Below, one piece after another: positions 55,597 through 64,000 of a stretch of DNA of 64,000 bases. The translations under genes were made by a program, and so were the position numbers. The notes below the pieces were generated by a model. It saw only the letters and a list, made by a program, of their open reading frames with translations, was not told the DNA's origin and did not search any database. Each line of letters opens with the position of its first letter. Position 1 is the stretch's first letter. This DNA is from Mycobacterium kyogaense (GTDB lineage Bacteria > Actinomycetota > Actinomycetes > Mycobacteriales > Mycobacteriaceae), in contig NZ_QJUA01000002.1 of NCBI RefSeq assembly GCF_003254575.1, forward strand, positions 186,001-250,000, read 5' to 3'.

Positions 55597-55762
55597 GTGG
55601 ATTGGCCCGTATATGGGCCCACCCGATAGGCTGAGCGCCCGAGAAGCGTGTTTACCGGAAGGCTGTGCGCCGTTTGGGTACGGTCAGGACACGATTGCGA
55701 TGTGGCATCGGGCGGGGACCCCTGGAAGTAGAGTCCCCACGAAAATCAGGACGAAGGAAGAC

Positions 55763-56662
55763 ATGTCTGACAACTCCACCGGCACGAAGGATCTGACTCC
55801 TCATTTCGAGGACATTCAGGCGCATTACGACCTGTCGGACGACTTCTTCGGCGTCTTCCAGGACCCCACCCGCAAGTACAGCTGCGCGTACTTCACCGGC
55901 CCCACCGTGACCCTGTCGGCGGCCCAGATCGCCAACGTCGACCAGCACCTGGACCGGCTCGATCTGAAGCCGGGCATGACGCTGCTCGAGGTGGGCTGCG
56001 GCTGGGGCCTGACGCTGCAGCGCGCCATGGAGAAGTACGACGTCAACGTGATCGGCCTGACGCTGAGCAAGAACCAGCAGGCCTACTGCAGTCAGCTGTT
56101 GTCGAAGGTGGACAGCGAGCGCACGTTCGACGTCCGCCTCGAAGGGTGGGAGCAGTTCCATTCGCCCGTCGACCGGATCGTGTCGATCGAGGCGTTCGAG
56201 CACTTCGGTTTCGAGCGCTACGACGACTACTTCAAGACGTGCTACGACATCCTGCCCGACGACGGCCGCATGACGATCCAGAGCAGCTGCGGCTACCACC
56301 CCTACGACCTGCAGGCGCGCGGCAAGAAGCTGACGTTCGAACTGGCACGGTTCGCAAAGTTCATCGGTGAGGTGATCTTCCCGGGCGGCCGCATCCCGAC
56401 GACGCAGATGATGGTCGAGCACGGCGAGAAGGCCGGCTTCACCGTGCCGGAGACGTTGTCGCTCCGCAATCACTACATCAAGACACTCGGTATCTGGGCC
56501 GCACGTCTCGAGCAGCACAAGGACGAGGCGATCGCCGCCGCCGGCGAGCAGTCCTACAACGACTACATGCGCTACCTGACCGGCTGCCAGTACTACTTCG
56601 TCGACGAGGCGTTGGACGTCAGCCTCGTCACCTACCTGAAGCCAGGCGCCGCGGCGGCCTGA
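55763..56662 (+). CDS. mmaA4: Mycolic acid SAM methyltransferase, MmaA4-like (hydroxymycolate)
   Basis: This 299-residue paralogue has SAM site LLEVGCGWG and [19 protein letters not shown]. The C-terminal [24 protein letters not shown] closely follows MmaA4 as I recall it. MmaA4 makes the hydroxylated precursor of keto-, methoxy- and wax-ester mycolates. The ATG at 55763 has AAGGAAG upstream; an open frame before it is not family-like. Without mmaA2/mmaA3 here, keto or wax-ester rather than methoxy mycolates are expected. Confidence 0.9.
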   Translation: MSDNSTGTKDLTPHFEDIQAHYDLSDDFFGVFQDPTRKYSCAYFTGPTVTLSAAQIANVDQHLDRLDLKPGMTLLEVGCGWGLTLQRAMEKYDVNVIGLTLSKNQQAYCSQLLSKVDSERTFDVRLEGWEQFHSPVDRIVSIEAFEHFGFERYDDYFKTCYDILPDDGRMTIQSSCGYHPYDLQARGKKLTFELARFAKFIGEVIFPGGRIPTTQMMVEHGEKAGFTVPETLSLRNHYIKTLGIWAARLEQHKDEAIAAAGEQSYNDYMRYLTGCQYYFVDEALDVSLVTYLKPGAAAA

Positions 56663-56685
56663 GCCGCGCTTCTTTTTCGCTGATG

Positions 56686-56708
56686 CCGGCGCGGTGACCC
56701 AGCGCCGG
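56686..56708 (+). terminator. Terminator-like hairpin after mmaA4
   Basis: CCGGCGC (56686-56692) and GCGCCGG (56702-56708) form a 7-bp stem with a nine-base loop, followed by TGTTATGTTTTG. It sits 23 bp after the mmaA4 stop and immediately before the promoter of the predicted RNA. Confidence 0.5.
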
Positions 56709-56717
56709 TGTTATGTT
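56709..56717 (+). promoter_or_regulatory. Extended -10 promoter of predicted small RNA
   Basis: TGT at 56709-56711 and TATGTT at 56712-56717 form an extended -10 element. No -35 is recognisable. The first base of the predicted RNA (56723) is six bases after the -10. Confidence 0.5.
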
Positions 56718-56722
56718 TTGCC

Positions 56723-56858
56723 AAAGGGCTCCTCGGCCACCGCATCAGGGTTCGATGTGGGGGACAACTCGGATCTCCGGCTGATTCTGCACACTGTCGT
56801 TCGTGGGGGACGACGGCTGCGGGACGGCCGGGTACGCCGGTGGTCGAGGAGCTTTTTT
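56723..56858 (+). ncRNA. Predicted structured small RNA with G-rich hairpin loops
   Basis: This intergenic stretch between mmaA4 and rplA looks like a 136-nt RNA gene. GCTCCTCGGCCACCG (56728-56742) pairs with CGGTGGTCGAGGAGC (56838-56852) over 15 bp including one G-U. The helix extends through A/G bases 56723-56727 against a run of six T (56853-56858), so the closing stem doubles as an intrinsic terminator. Inside, GTCGT/ACGAC (56796-56800, 56810-56814) and a weaker GGTT/AACT stem each present a loop containing TGGGGGA. Both copies lie in the repeated 11-mer TGGGGGACRAC (56758-56768, 56804-56814). No coding frame is plausible. An extended -10 lies directly upstream. I do not recognise a described family. 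Confidence 0.62.
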
Positions 56859-56874
56859 GATTCCCGAGATACAG

Positions 56875-56908
56875 AAAAGTCCCCCGCGCCGAAGCGTGGG
56901 GGACTTTT
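56875..56908. terminator. Bidirectional terminator between small RNA and rplA
   Basis: AAAAGTCCCCC (56875-56885) and GGGGGACTTTT (56898-56908) pair perfectly over 11 bp, extended by GCG/CGC-type pairs inside. T runs follow on both strands, ending rplA on the minus strand and backing up the RNA on the plus strand. Confidence 0.9.
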
Positions 56909-56933
56909 GCTGTTGGTCGGATTCGGCTGGCGC

Positions 56934-57641
56934 CTACTCCTCCGTGAAGTTGCGGGTCACCGCCGGGTCCACCGGGATACCGGGGCCGGTCGTGGTCGAG
57001 ACGACGACCTTCTTCAGGTAGCGGCCCTTCGAGGAGGACGGCTTGGCACGCAGGATCTCGTCGAGCGCGGCACCGTAGTTCTCCACCAGCGACTTCTCGT
57101 CGAACGACGCCTTGCCGATGATGAAGTGCAGGTTGGCCTGCTTGTCGACGCGGAAGTTGATCTTGCCGCCCTTGATGTCGTTGACGGCCTTGGTGACGTC
57201 CGGGGTCACGGTGCCGGTCTTCGGGTTCGGCATCAGGCCGCGGGGGCCCAGGATGCGCGCGATACGGCCGACCTTGGCCATCTGGTCGGGGGTGGCGATC
57301 GCGGCGTCGAAGTCGAGGAACCCGCCCTGGATCTTCTCGATCAGGTCGTCGCTGCCGACGACGTCGGCGCCGGCGGCCAGCGCCTGCTCGGCCTTGTCAC
57401 CGACGGCGAACACCGCGACCCGCGCGGTCTTTCCGGTGCCGTGCGGCAGGTTCACGGTGCCGCGCACCATCTGGTCGGCTTTGCGGGGATCGACGCCCAA
57501 GCGGATCGCGACCTCGACGGTGGCGTCCTGCTTCTTCGACGACGTCTCCTTGGCCAACTTCGTGGCCTCCAGCGGCGTGTACAGCCGGGTCTTGTCGACC
57601 TTCTCGGCGGCTTCCTTGTAGGCCTTGCTGTTCTTGCTCAT
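56934..57641 (-). CDS. rplA: 50S ribosomal protein L1
   Basis: This 235-residue L1 stalk protein contains the signature [17 protein letters not shown]. It begins [17 protein letters not shown]. It is last in the operon secE-nusG-rplK-rplA, 95 bp after rplK. In many bacteria L1 autoregulates the L11-L1 mRNA. Confidence 0.99.
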   Translation of the reverse strand: MSKNSKAYKEAAEKVDKTRLYTPLEATKLAKETSSKKQDATVEVAIRLGVDPRKADQMVRGTVNLPHGTGKTARVAVFAVGDKAEQALAAGADVVGSDDLIEKIQGGFLDFDAAIATPDQMAKVGRIARILGPRGLMPNPKTGTVTPDVTKAVNDIKGGKINFRVDKQANLHFIIGKASFDEKSLVENYGAALDEILRAKPSSSKGRYLKKVVVSTTTGPGIPVDPAVTRNFTEE

Positions 57642-57736
57642 TGATGTCTCCTAGGTTCAGAGGTCGTGGTTGCGAGCCGAAGCGGGCTCTCCCACGGGTG
57701 TCGAATTATTCGACTGCGGTCTGGTCGATCCGCAAG

Positions 57737-58165
57737 CTACTCGACGGTGATGCCCATGGAGCGGGCAGTACCGGCGATGATCTTGGCGGCCTGATCGATG
57801 TCGTTGGCGTTCAGGTCTTCCTTCTTGGTCTCGGCGATCTCGCGCACCTGATCCCAGGTCACCTTGGCGACCTTGGTCTTGTGCGGTTCACCCGAACCCT
57901 TCTGCACGCCGGCAGCCTTGAGCAGCAGCTTGGCTGCGGGCGGCGTCTTCAGCGCGAACGTGAAGGTGCGGTCCTCGTAGACGGTGATCTCCACGGGGAT
58001 GACGTTGCCGCGCTGCGACTCGGTCGCCGCGTTGTACGCCTTGCAGAACTCCATGATGTTGACGCCGTGCTGGCCGAGCGCGGGACCGACCGGCGGGGCG
58101 GGGTTGGCCTGCCCGGCCTGGATCTGCAGCTTGATCAGCCCGGAGACCTTCTTCTTCGGGGGCAT
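57737..58165 (-). CDS. rplK: 50S ribosomal protein L11
   Basis: This 142-residue protein has the N-terminal [30 protein letters not shown] and C-terminal rRNA-binding domain ending ARSMGITVE. It forms part of the GTPase-associated centre and the thiostrepton site. Confidence 0.99.
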   Translation of the reverse strand: MPPKKKVSGLIKLQIQAGQANPAPPVGPALGQHGVNIMEFCKAYNAATESQRGNVIPVEITVYEDRTFTFALKTPPAAKLLLKAAGVQKGSGEPHKTKVAKVTWDQVREIAETKKEDLNANDIDQAAKIIAGTARSMGITVE

Positions 58166-58220
58166 GGTTGTGCTGTCCTTCTTCTATCTCGTGGGCGTCC
58201 TCATGGCCGAGGGGCCCGGC

Positions 58221-59045
<825 letters not shown>

Positions 59046-59092
59046 TCAGTCCTCTCTCAGATGTATTGCGTCGGGTGGGGTGACCGCTTGGG

Positions 59093-59554
59093 TCAGCCGA
59101 ACACCAACGTCACGAGCTTGGCCAGGCCCAGGTCAACTCCACCGATCAGCGCCACCATGAAGACCAGGAACACCAGCACCACGGTGGTGTAGCTGACCAT
59201 CTGCTTGCGGTTCGGCCAGATGACCTTGCGCAGCTCGGCGACGACTTCCTTCAGGTAGTTGAAGATGAAGGCGATGGGGTTGCGCCCCGACTTGCCTGGC
59301 CCGTCCTTGGGCTTGCGCGCCGTCTTCTTCTTGGCCTTCGGACCCTTGCCGTTGTCCTTGCCGCCCGACGCATCGGTCTCGGGCGCGGCGTCGGTGTCGT
59401 CAGTGTCGTCGACATCGACAGGCCGACGCGACCGCTTGCCGGTCGGTCGTAGCGGACGGTTCACGACCGCGGTCTGCACTCGTGCGTCACCGCCGTCGGT
59501 CTCCGCGCCGCTGTCGGTGCCTGCCGAGCTGGCACCGTCGCGCTCGTCGCTCAC
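59093..59554 (-). CDS. secE: Preprotein translocase subunit SecE
   Basis: This 153-residue protein has a long charged N-terminal extension (about 90 residues, Asp-rich then Lys-rich). It is followed by the conserved SecE core FNYLKEVVAELRKVIWPNRKQM and one membrane helix (about residues 121-142). It clamps SecY in the translocon. It lies downstream of tRNA-Trp in the same direction. Confidence 0.95.
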   Translation of the reverse strand: MSDERDGASSAGTDSGAETDGGDARVQTAVVNRPLRPTGKRSRRPVDVDDTDDTDAAPETDASGGKDNGKGPKAKKKTARKPKDGPGKSGRNPIAFIFNYLKEVVAELRKVIWPNRKQMVSYTTVVLVFLVFMVALIGGVDLGLAKLVTLVFG

Positions 59555-59660
59555 CGCGTGCTCCCTCGTGATCGGTCGTCATGGGTCCCGGTTCGTGGGC
59601 CCTGCTGTCCAGTATCCAGACCAGGCCGGGCCGGCCCCACGTATCGAGTATTCAGTTGAG

Positions 59661-59733
<73 letters not shown>

Positions 59734-59832
59734 AGAGGGTGTCCCTGCAGGGCTCACACAATTTGCGCGCTCCCCGTGCGGTGACACAAGCCCCGACGGA
59801 CAGCGCGCTCAACTGGGAAAACCCAAGTGCCG

Positions 59833-59838
59833 AGTGTA
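59833..59838 (-). promoter_or_regulatory. Candidate -10 upstream of tRNA-Trp
   Basis: TACACT on the minus strand (59838-59833) is the best -10 in the 126-bp spacer between hadC and tRNA-Trp. The -35 is poor. The tRNA-secE-nusG-rplK-rplA transcript could begin near 59826. Confidence 0.3.
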
Positions 59839-59859
59839 GCGCGCCGCGGGTCGGAGTTA

Positions 59860-60390
59860 CTAATCCGCCGCCGGCTCGGTGTCGTGGGTGACGGGCTTGC
59901 GGACGACCTGACCCGTCTCCGGGTCCCAGCCCGCCGAGATCGAGTTGTCGCCCTCGTGGCCCATCAACGTGGTGAACGACTCCATCACGACCTCACCGTC
60001 GGGCGCCGTGAGGACGTTGCGGGTGGTGACGATGTCCGCCCCGAAGCGTTCCTCGACCGTCTGGATGTGCATCGTTCCGTTGAGCGCGTCGCCGGCTCGG
60101 ATGGGACGGTGGAACAGGAATTTCTGATCGACCTGGATGATCTGCAGTGTCTCGAGGCCCACGTCGACGTTCTGGAAGAAGTGGTTCTGGATCATCACCG
60201 CGAAGATCGACATGAACGTCGGCGGGGCGATCAGCGATTCGTGGCCCAGCTCGGCGGCGGCGTCTTCGTCCAAGGTGGCCGGATCGGTGGCTTTGACCGA
60301 CTTGGCGTACTGGCGAATCTGTTCGCGGCCCACCAGGAACGTGTCGGGGTACGTCCAGACCATGCCGCGGATGTCGGTTTTGAGTGCCAT
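59860..60390 (-). CDS. hadC: (3R)-hydroxyacyl-ACP dehydratase subunit HadC
   Basis: This 176-residue hot-dog-fold subunit is without the catalytic Asp-His pair. It pairs with HadB in the FAS-II dehydratase that acts late in meromycolate elongation. Motifs shared with HadA are YPDTFLVGREQIRQYAKSVK and IIQVDQKFLFHRPI. It lies 11 bp after hadB. Confidence 0.97.
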   Translation of the reverse strand: MALKTDIRGMVWTYPDTFLVGREQIRQYAKSVKATDPATLDEDAAAELGHESLIAPPTFMSIFAVMIQNHFFQNVDVGLETLQIIQVDQKFLFHRPIRAGDALNGTMHIQTVEERFGADIVTTRNVLTAPDGEVVMESFTTLMGHEGDNSISAGWDPETGQVVRKPVTHDTEPAAD

Positions 60391-60401
60391 CGTCGACCGC
60401 C

Positions 60402-60830
60402 CTACGCCAGCTTGGCCACGGCCACGGCGCGGCCGAAGATCTTCTTGCCGCCCGCGGTGGCCGTGAGCGCGATGGTGACGGACTTGGCGTCGTCGTCGAC
60501 TGATTTCACCCGTCCGTTGAACACGATCTCGGCACCCTTGCCGTCGTTGGGGACGGGGACGACGGCGGTGAAGCGCACGTTGTACTCGGTGACCGCGGCC
60601 GGGTCGCCCACCCAGGAGGTGACGTATCCGCCACCGAGACCCATCGTCAGCATGCCGTGCGCGATCGCGGTGTCCAGTCCGACCTGCTTGGCGATCTCGT
60701 CGTCCCAGTGGATGGGGTTGAGGTCGCCGGACACGCCGGCGTAGTTGACCAGGTCGGCCCGCGTCAGCGGGATGACCCTCTCGGGCAGCTGATCGCCGAC
60801 CTTGACCGAGCTGAACTCACGCAGTGCCAT
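60402..60830 (-). CDS. hadB: (3R)-hydroxyacyl-ACP dehydratase catalytic subunit HadB
   Basis: This 142-residue hydratase-2 type hot-dog protein carries the catalytic D36 and H41 in GDLNPIHWDD. It forms HadAB and HadBC heterodimers in mycolic-acid synthesis. The ATG at 60830 (MALREFSSVKVGDQLPE) lies within the end of hadA, a 14-bp overlap. Confidence 0.98.
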   Translation of the reverse strand: MALREFSSVKVGDQLPERVIPLTRADLVNYAGVSGDLNPIHWDDEIAKQVGLDTAIAHGMLTMGLGGGYVTSWVGDPAAVTEYNVRFTAVVPVPNDGKGAEIVFNGRVKSVDDDAKSVTIALTATAGGKKIFGRAVAVAKLA

Positions 60831-61296
60831 CTGAAAAGCCACTCTCTCCGTCTTCTTCGCTCCGCCCCGCCAGGGTGGTGTAGGACTCCTGCACGACGTC
60901 GCCGTTGCTGTTACTGACGATGTTCTTGGTGACGATGATGTCGGTGCCGTGCGCAGTGCGGACCGAGTCGATCCACACGTCGATGTACAGCGTGTCGCCG
61001 GCCTGGATCGGATGCACGAACTTCAGGGACTGGTCCACCTGGACGATCTGGGCGTCGGCGATCGCGATACCGGCAGACTCGAACATCGCCCGCTGCGCCT
61101 GATACCCGAACACCGAGATGAATGTCAGCGGCGCGAGAAGCGCGTGGTGACCTAGTTCGGTCGCCGCACTCTCGGCGAAGAAGGAGTCGTCGTCGTTCTT
61201 GACCGCGGTTGCGTACTCGCGGATCTTCTCACGCCCGACGACGTAGTGGTCGGGGTGCCGATAATGCAGCCCGACGTACTCGTCCAGGAAAGACAC
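60817..61296 (-). CDS. hadA: (3R)-hydroxyacyl-ACP dehydratase subunit HadA
   Basis: This 159-residue non-catalytic hot-dog subunit contributes the acyl-chain tunnel (YRHPDHYVVGREKIREYATAVK, IVQVDQSLKFVHPIQAGD). In M. tuberculosis the HadAB complex is the target of thiocarlide and isoxyl. The GTG start at 61296 is 15 bp after the rpmG stop. Confidence 0.97.
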   Translation of the reverse strand: MSFLDEYVGLHYRHPDHYVVGREKIREYATAVKNDDDSFFAESAATELGHHALLAPLTFISVFGYQAQRAMFESAGIAIADAQIVQVDQSLKFVHPIQAGDTLYIDVWIDSVRTAHGTDIIVTKNIVSNSNGDVVQESYTTLAGRSEEDGESGFSDGTA

Positions 61297-61311
61297 GGCG
61301 CAGCGGTGGTC

Positions 61312-61479
61312 CTAGCGGGACTCTTTGTGAGCCTGGTGCTTGCCGCAGTTCGGGCAGAACTTCTTGATCTCGAGGCGGTCGGGATCGTTGCGGCGATTCT
61401 TCTTGGTGATGTAGTTGCGGTGCTTGCACACTTCGCAGGCCAAGGTGATCTTGGGCCGTACATCGGTACTGGAGGCCAC
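61312..61479 (-). CDS. rpmG: 50S ribosomal protein L33
   Basis: This is a 55-residue protein from GTG 61479 with two CXXC pairs (CEVC at residues 15-18, CPNC at 42-45). It is therefore a zinc-binding (C+) L33. It sits between tRNA-Met and hadA on the minus strand, as rpmG2 does in M. tuberculosis. Confidence 0.97.
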   Translation of the reverse strand: MASSTDVRPKITLACEVCKHRNYITKKNRRNDPDRLEIKKFCPNCGKHQAHKESR

Positions 61480-61532
61480 GGCAGTCGTCTCTCTCTTTTA
61501 CGTCTCTTGCGATACGTCTCGTTAGTGTCTTG

Positions 61533-61606
61533 TAGCGGTGGGGGGACTCGATCCCCCGACCTCACGATTATGAGTCGTGCGCTCTAACCAGCTGAGCTAC
61601 ACCGCC
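61533..61606 (-). tRNA. tRNA-Met (CAT), elongator
   Basis: A 74-nt cloverleaf: 5' GGCGGTG, D arm GCTCAGCTGGTTAGAGC, anticodon loop CTCATAA, T loop TCGAGTC. The first pair of the acceptor is G-U. The initiator tRNA has a different acceptor, so this is the elongator. Confidence 0.96.
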
Positions 61607-61634
61607 CCGGACGGACCTGCACAGCGGTCCACCG

Positions 61635-61707
61635 AGCCCCCTAACGGAATCGAACCGTTGACCTTTTCCTTACCATGGAAACGCTCTACCGACTGAGCTA
61701 AGGGGGC
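61635..61707 (-). tRNA. tRNA-Thr (GGT)
   Basis: A 73-nt cloverleaf: acceptor GCCCCCT/AGGGGGC, D arm GCTCAGTCGGTAGAGC, anticodon loop ATGGTAA (GGT), T loop TTCGATT. It is 28 bp upstream of tRNA-Met in the same direction. Confidence 0.96.
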
Positions 61708-61830
61708 CTGCAGCACGTCATGGAGCGACGGGCCTTAAAGAGGGTACATTCTCACCGTTTGCGGCGCCAAACCGCTGGTCATGCTGGGCACCCGGCTGCT
61801 GGTGAGGGGCATGCGCCTACGCTGACCCGC

Positions 61831-62547
61831 ATGGCCGAAGACGATCGTCTCTACTTCCGTCAGCTCCTGGCGGGTCGCGATTTCGCGGCCGGCGACATGA
61901 TCGCCGAGCAGATGCGCAACTTCGCCTATCTGATCGGCGACAGGGAAACCGGCGACGCGGTGATCGTCGACCCGGCGTACGCCGCGACGGATCTCGTGGA
62001 CGTCCTCGAGTCCGACGGTATGCGGCTGTCCGGTGTGCTGGTCACCCACCACCATCCCGACCACGTCGGCGGCTCGATGATGGGCTTCGAGCTCAAGGGA
62101 CTCGCCGAACTGCTGGAGCGCACCAGCGTGCCGGTGCACGTCAACACCCACGAGGTCGACTGGGTCTCCCGGGTCACCGGGATCGCCCCGAGTGAGCTCA
62201 CCGCACACCAGCACGGCGACACCGTCGAGGTCGGCGCGCTCTCGATCGAGCTACTACACACCCCGGGCCACACGCCGGGTAGCCAGTGTTTCCTGCTCGA
62301 CGGCCGGCTGGTCGCCGGGGACACGTTGTTCCTCGAGGGCTGCGGCCGCACCGACTTCCCGGGCGGCAACGTCGATGACATGTTCCGCAGCCTGCAGGCC
62401 TTGGCAGCGTTACCCGGCGATCCGACCGTCTTCCCAGGGCACTGGTACTCGGCGGCCAAGAGCGCGCCGTTGGAATCCGTCCGGCGCAGCAACTACGTCT
62501 ACCGCGCGAGCTCTCTCGATCAGTGGCGCACGCTGATGGGCGGCTGA
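61831..62547 (+). CDS. Metallo-beta-lactamase-fold hydrolase (glyoxalase II-like)
   Basis: This 238-residue protein has the zinc motif THHHPDHVGG near residue 73, a further His in LLHTPGHTPGSQCF, Asp in VAGDTLFLEGCGRTDFPGG and a C-terminal His in FPGHW. The layout matches glyoxalase II. The ATG at 61831 is chosen because family similarity begins there. It corresponds to Rv0634c. Substrate likely a thioester or other ester; not certain. Confidence 0.9.
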   Translation: MAEDDRLYFRQLLAGRDFAAGDMIAEQMRNFAYLIGDRETGDAVIVDPAYAATDLVDVLESDGMRLSGVLVTHHHPDHVGGSMMGFELKGLAELLERTSVPVHVNTHEVDWVSRVTGIAPSELTAHQHGDTVEVGALSIELLHTPGHTPGSQCFLLDGRLVAGDTLFLEGCGRTDFPGGNVDDMFRSLQALAALPGDPTVFPGHWYSAAKSAPLESVRRSNYVYRASSLDQWRTLMGG

Positions 62548-62582
62548 CCCCGGCGCCGGTCAGCACGTCCTGAGGTCGACCG

Positions 62583-62720
62583 TCAGCGCCAGCCCGCGCC
62601 GATCCCGCATTCCCAGAGACCGAGCGCAGGAATCCCGCTGTCGCGCCGCGCTTTTCGGCCCTTCACCCGCCGTCTCCGGCGATCCGGTTCAGGCTGTGCC
62701 GGCTTGCGGTGTGCGCCCAT
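62583..62720 (-). CDS. Small arginine-rich protein (45 residues), hypothetical
   Basis: A 45-codon frame starts at ATG 62720 with a strong GGAGG ribosome site seven bases upstream. The N-terminal half is very basic (DRRRRRVKGRKARRD, 14 Arg/Lys within 23 residues) and the C-terminal half is hydrophobic with one Cys (LGLWECGIGAGW). It lies between the beta-lactamase-fold gene and echA3 on the minus strand, convergent with the former. A 10-bp hairpin stands just upstream. A short gene (Rv0634A) exists near this place in M. tuberculosis, but I cannot tell whether it is the same. Function unknown; nucleic-acid binding is a guess. Confidence 0.5.
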   Translation of the reverse strand: MGAHRKPAQPEPDRRRRRVKGRKARRDSGIPALGLWECGIGAGWR

Positions 62721-62740
62721 GGTCGTCCTCCTGTGGTTAG

Positions 62741-62772
62741 GAGCGCGGCGACCCCTCGTCACCGCCGCGCTC
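62741..62772 (-). promoter_or_regulatory. 10-bp hairpin in the leader of the small basic ORF
   Basis: GAGCGCGGCG (62741-62750) and CGCCGCGCTC (62763-62772) form a perfect stem with a 12-base loop. On the minus strand it ends 20 bases before the ATG, just before the ribosome site. It could regulate translation or be a processing site. Confidence 0.5.
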
Positions 62773-62935
62773 GACGATCACGTTAGGAAGACGCAGGGGC
62801 GGGGTCGTGCGTAGTCGAGTACCTGATTACCTGTGCGGCGCGAGACGACAGCTGAGTAGTCGCCCCCGCGTGGCCTTTCCCGTCCCCGCCGCTGTTAGGT
62901 TCGATGCGCCCCACCACCTCGCCCCAGGAGGCCGC

Positions 62936-63649
62936 ATGACCAGCACCGTGTCCTATGAGCTCGCCGAATCCGTGGCCACCATCACGCTCGACGACGGCAA
63001 GGTCAACGTGCTCGGGCCGGACATGCAGGCCGCGATCAACGAGGCACTCGACCGCGCAGAGTCCGACGCCACGTCCGGACAGGTGAAGGCCGTGGTGCTG
63101 GCGGGCAATTCGCGGGTGTTCAGCGGCGGCTTCGACCTCGCGGTCTTCCAATCCGGAGATCCCGCCGCGGCGCTCGGCATGCTCGCCGGCGGGTTCAAGC
63201 TCTCTCTGCGCACTCTCACTTTCCCGGTCCCGGTGATCATCGCCGCGACAGGCCCCGCGATCGCGATGGGATCGTTCTTGCTGCTGTCGGCCGATCACCG
63301 CGTGGGTGCACCGAAGTCGCGCTGTCAGGCGATCGAGGTCGCCATCGGCATGACCATCCCGATCTCGGCGATCGAGATCATGCGGATGCGGCTGACACCG
63401 GCGGCCTTCGAACGCGGTACCGCACTGGCCGCGACGTTCGTCGGTGACGCGGCGATCGCGGCGGGCTGGCTCGACGAGATCGTCGAGGCCGATCAGGTCC
63501 TCCCCCGCGCGCAGCAGGTGGCCCAGGAGGCGGCGACCACGTTGCACGCCGGCGCCCACCTGGCCACCAAGCTCAAGGCTCGCAAGCCTGCCCTCGATGC
63601 GATACAGGCTGGAATCGACGGCCTGGCAGACGAATTCAAGCTCGGCTGA
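62936..63649 (+). CDS. echA3: Enoyl-CoA hydratase/isomerase family protein (EchA3-like)
   Basis: This 237-residue crotonase-fold protein has the oxyanion-hole segment SRVFSGGFDL. The catalytic glutamates of true hydratases are not evident: the first region reads GPAIAMGSFLLLSADHRVG, with no Glu at the usual place, and the second reads EVAIGMTIP. Isomerase, hydrolase or non-catalytic roles are thus possible. The ATG at 62936 has CAGGAGG upstream. It corresponds to Rv0632c. Confidence 0.9.
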   Translation: MTSTVSYELAESVATITLDDGKVNVLGPDMQAAINEALDRAESDATSGQVKAVVLAGNSRVFSGGFDLAVFQSGDPAAALGMLAGGFKLSLRTLTFPVPVIIAATGPAIAMGSFLLLSADHRVGAPKSRCQAIEVAIGMTIPISAIEIMRMRLTPAAFERGTALAATFVGDAAIAAGWLDEIVEADQVLPRAQQVAQEAATTLHAGAHLATKLKARKPALDAIQAGIDGLADEFKLG

Positions 63650-63666
63650 GACATGCCCCCACTGCG

Positions 63667-64000
63667 ATGACCCACGTGCGCGGCCGGATCTGGCGGCACG
63701 GTGAGCCTCAGGACGACTTCGATTTCTCGGCGATCTCGGACTGCCTCAGCGGCGACGACACGCTGGTGTGGTGCGACATCTATGACCCCGACCACGCCAT
63801 CCTCAAAGACCTCGCCGACGAACTCCATCTGAACTCGTGGGCGGTCGAGGATGCACTCGCCGAGTCCGAACGCACGAAAGCGGTGGTGTACCGCACCCAC
63901 ACCTTCTTCACGGTGTACGCGGTGACGATGACCGAGCCGGCCACGCAGGAGGAACCCTCGTCGCTGCTCGAGGTGCACCGCATCTCCGGTTTCGTACTGC
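63667..64000 (+). CDS. corA: CorA-like divalent-cation transporter, 3'-truncated by window
   Basis: The frame from ATG 63667 stays open to the end of the window (111 codons). The visible cytosolic domain contains WCDIYDPDHAILKDLADELHLNSWAVEDAL, then RTHTFFTVYAVTM, as in CorA-family magnesium/cobalt channels. The C-terminal membrane helices and GMN motif would be beyond the window. There is no good ribosome site. This gene is not in the M. tuberculosis order around echA3 that I recall. Confidence 0.75.
   Translation, partial: MTHVRGRIWRHGEPQDDFDFSAISDCLSGDDTLVWCDIYDPDHAILKDLADELHLNSWAVEDALAESERTKAVVYRTHTFFTVYAVTMTEPATQEEPSSLLEVHRISGFVL

Noticed and set aside
56723-56858. Identification as a 6C RNA on the minus strand
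   Set aside because: The minus strand would show C5 loops, but the T run and extended -10 fit only plus-strand transcription, and the runs are five, not six or more.

Overview
The window is chromosomal DNA of a high-GC actinobacterium, almost certainly a rapidly growing Mycobacterium (Mycolicibacterium). It carries rpoB-rpoC, rpsL-rpsG-fusA-tuf, rplJ-rplL, tRNA-Trp-secE-nusG-rplK-rplA, the mycolic-acid dehydratase genes hadABC, two mycolate methyltransferases, the Mce ATPase gene mkl and a complete mycofactocin operon. From memory, the order is that of M. tuberculosis Rv0632-Rv0697 read backwards, with local insertions and losses.

Layout. 1-4402: the 3' part of a flavin disulfide oxidoreductase broken by an amber codon, a cytochrome P450, and a TetR regulator divergent from an MFS exporter. 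4392-11489: mftA-B-C-D-E-F-G on the minus strand with divergent mftR. 11474-20600: an HNH/DUF222 protein with three 99-bp repeats, a membrane protein, a ferredoxin-reductase-like flavoprotein, an arginine-to-ornithine catabolic pair with an Lrp regulator, a mycofactocin-type SDR behind a perfect KstR-like palindrome, a SHOCT membrane protein and a cutinase-like secreted protein. 20765-25064: the tuf/fusA/rpsG/rpsL operon. 25330-27890: a TetR regulator, two DUF3558-like lipoproteins and two DUF3060-like exported proteins. 27907-31969: an acyl-CoA operon (fadE8, echA4, paaX-like, echA5). 31997-35414: PAP2-like membrane enzyme, endonuclease IV, transhydrogenase. 35468-42949: rpoC and rpoB with two promoters upstream. 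43310-49549: secreted hydrolase, mkl, rplL, rplJ with an attenuator-like leader, ROK kinase, WYL regulator. 49605-56662: two DinB proteins, TetR, a DUF2236/ABC1/hydrolase operon, mmaA1 and mmaA4. 56723-56858: a predicted structured small RNA. 56934-61707: rplA, rplK, nusG, secE, tRNA-Trp, hadCBA, rpmG, tRNA-Met and tRNA-Thr. 61831-64000: metallo-beta-lactamase-fold hydrolase, a 45-codon basic ORF, echA3, and the start of a CorA-like gene.

How it works together. Much of the window is housekeeping (transcription, translation, mycolate elongation and modification). The accessory part centres on redox metabolism of lipids and alcohols: mycofactocin biosynthesis, a mycofactocin-type dehydrogenase, P450, ferredoxin reductase and acyl-CoA enzymes. 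The most interesting unexplained element is the predicted RNA between mmaA4 and rplA: an extended -10 element, a 15-bp closing helix ending in six T, and two internal hairpins presenting the same G-rich loop.
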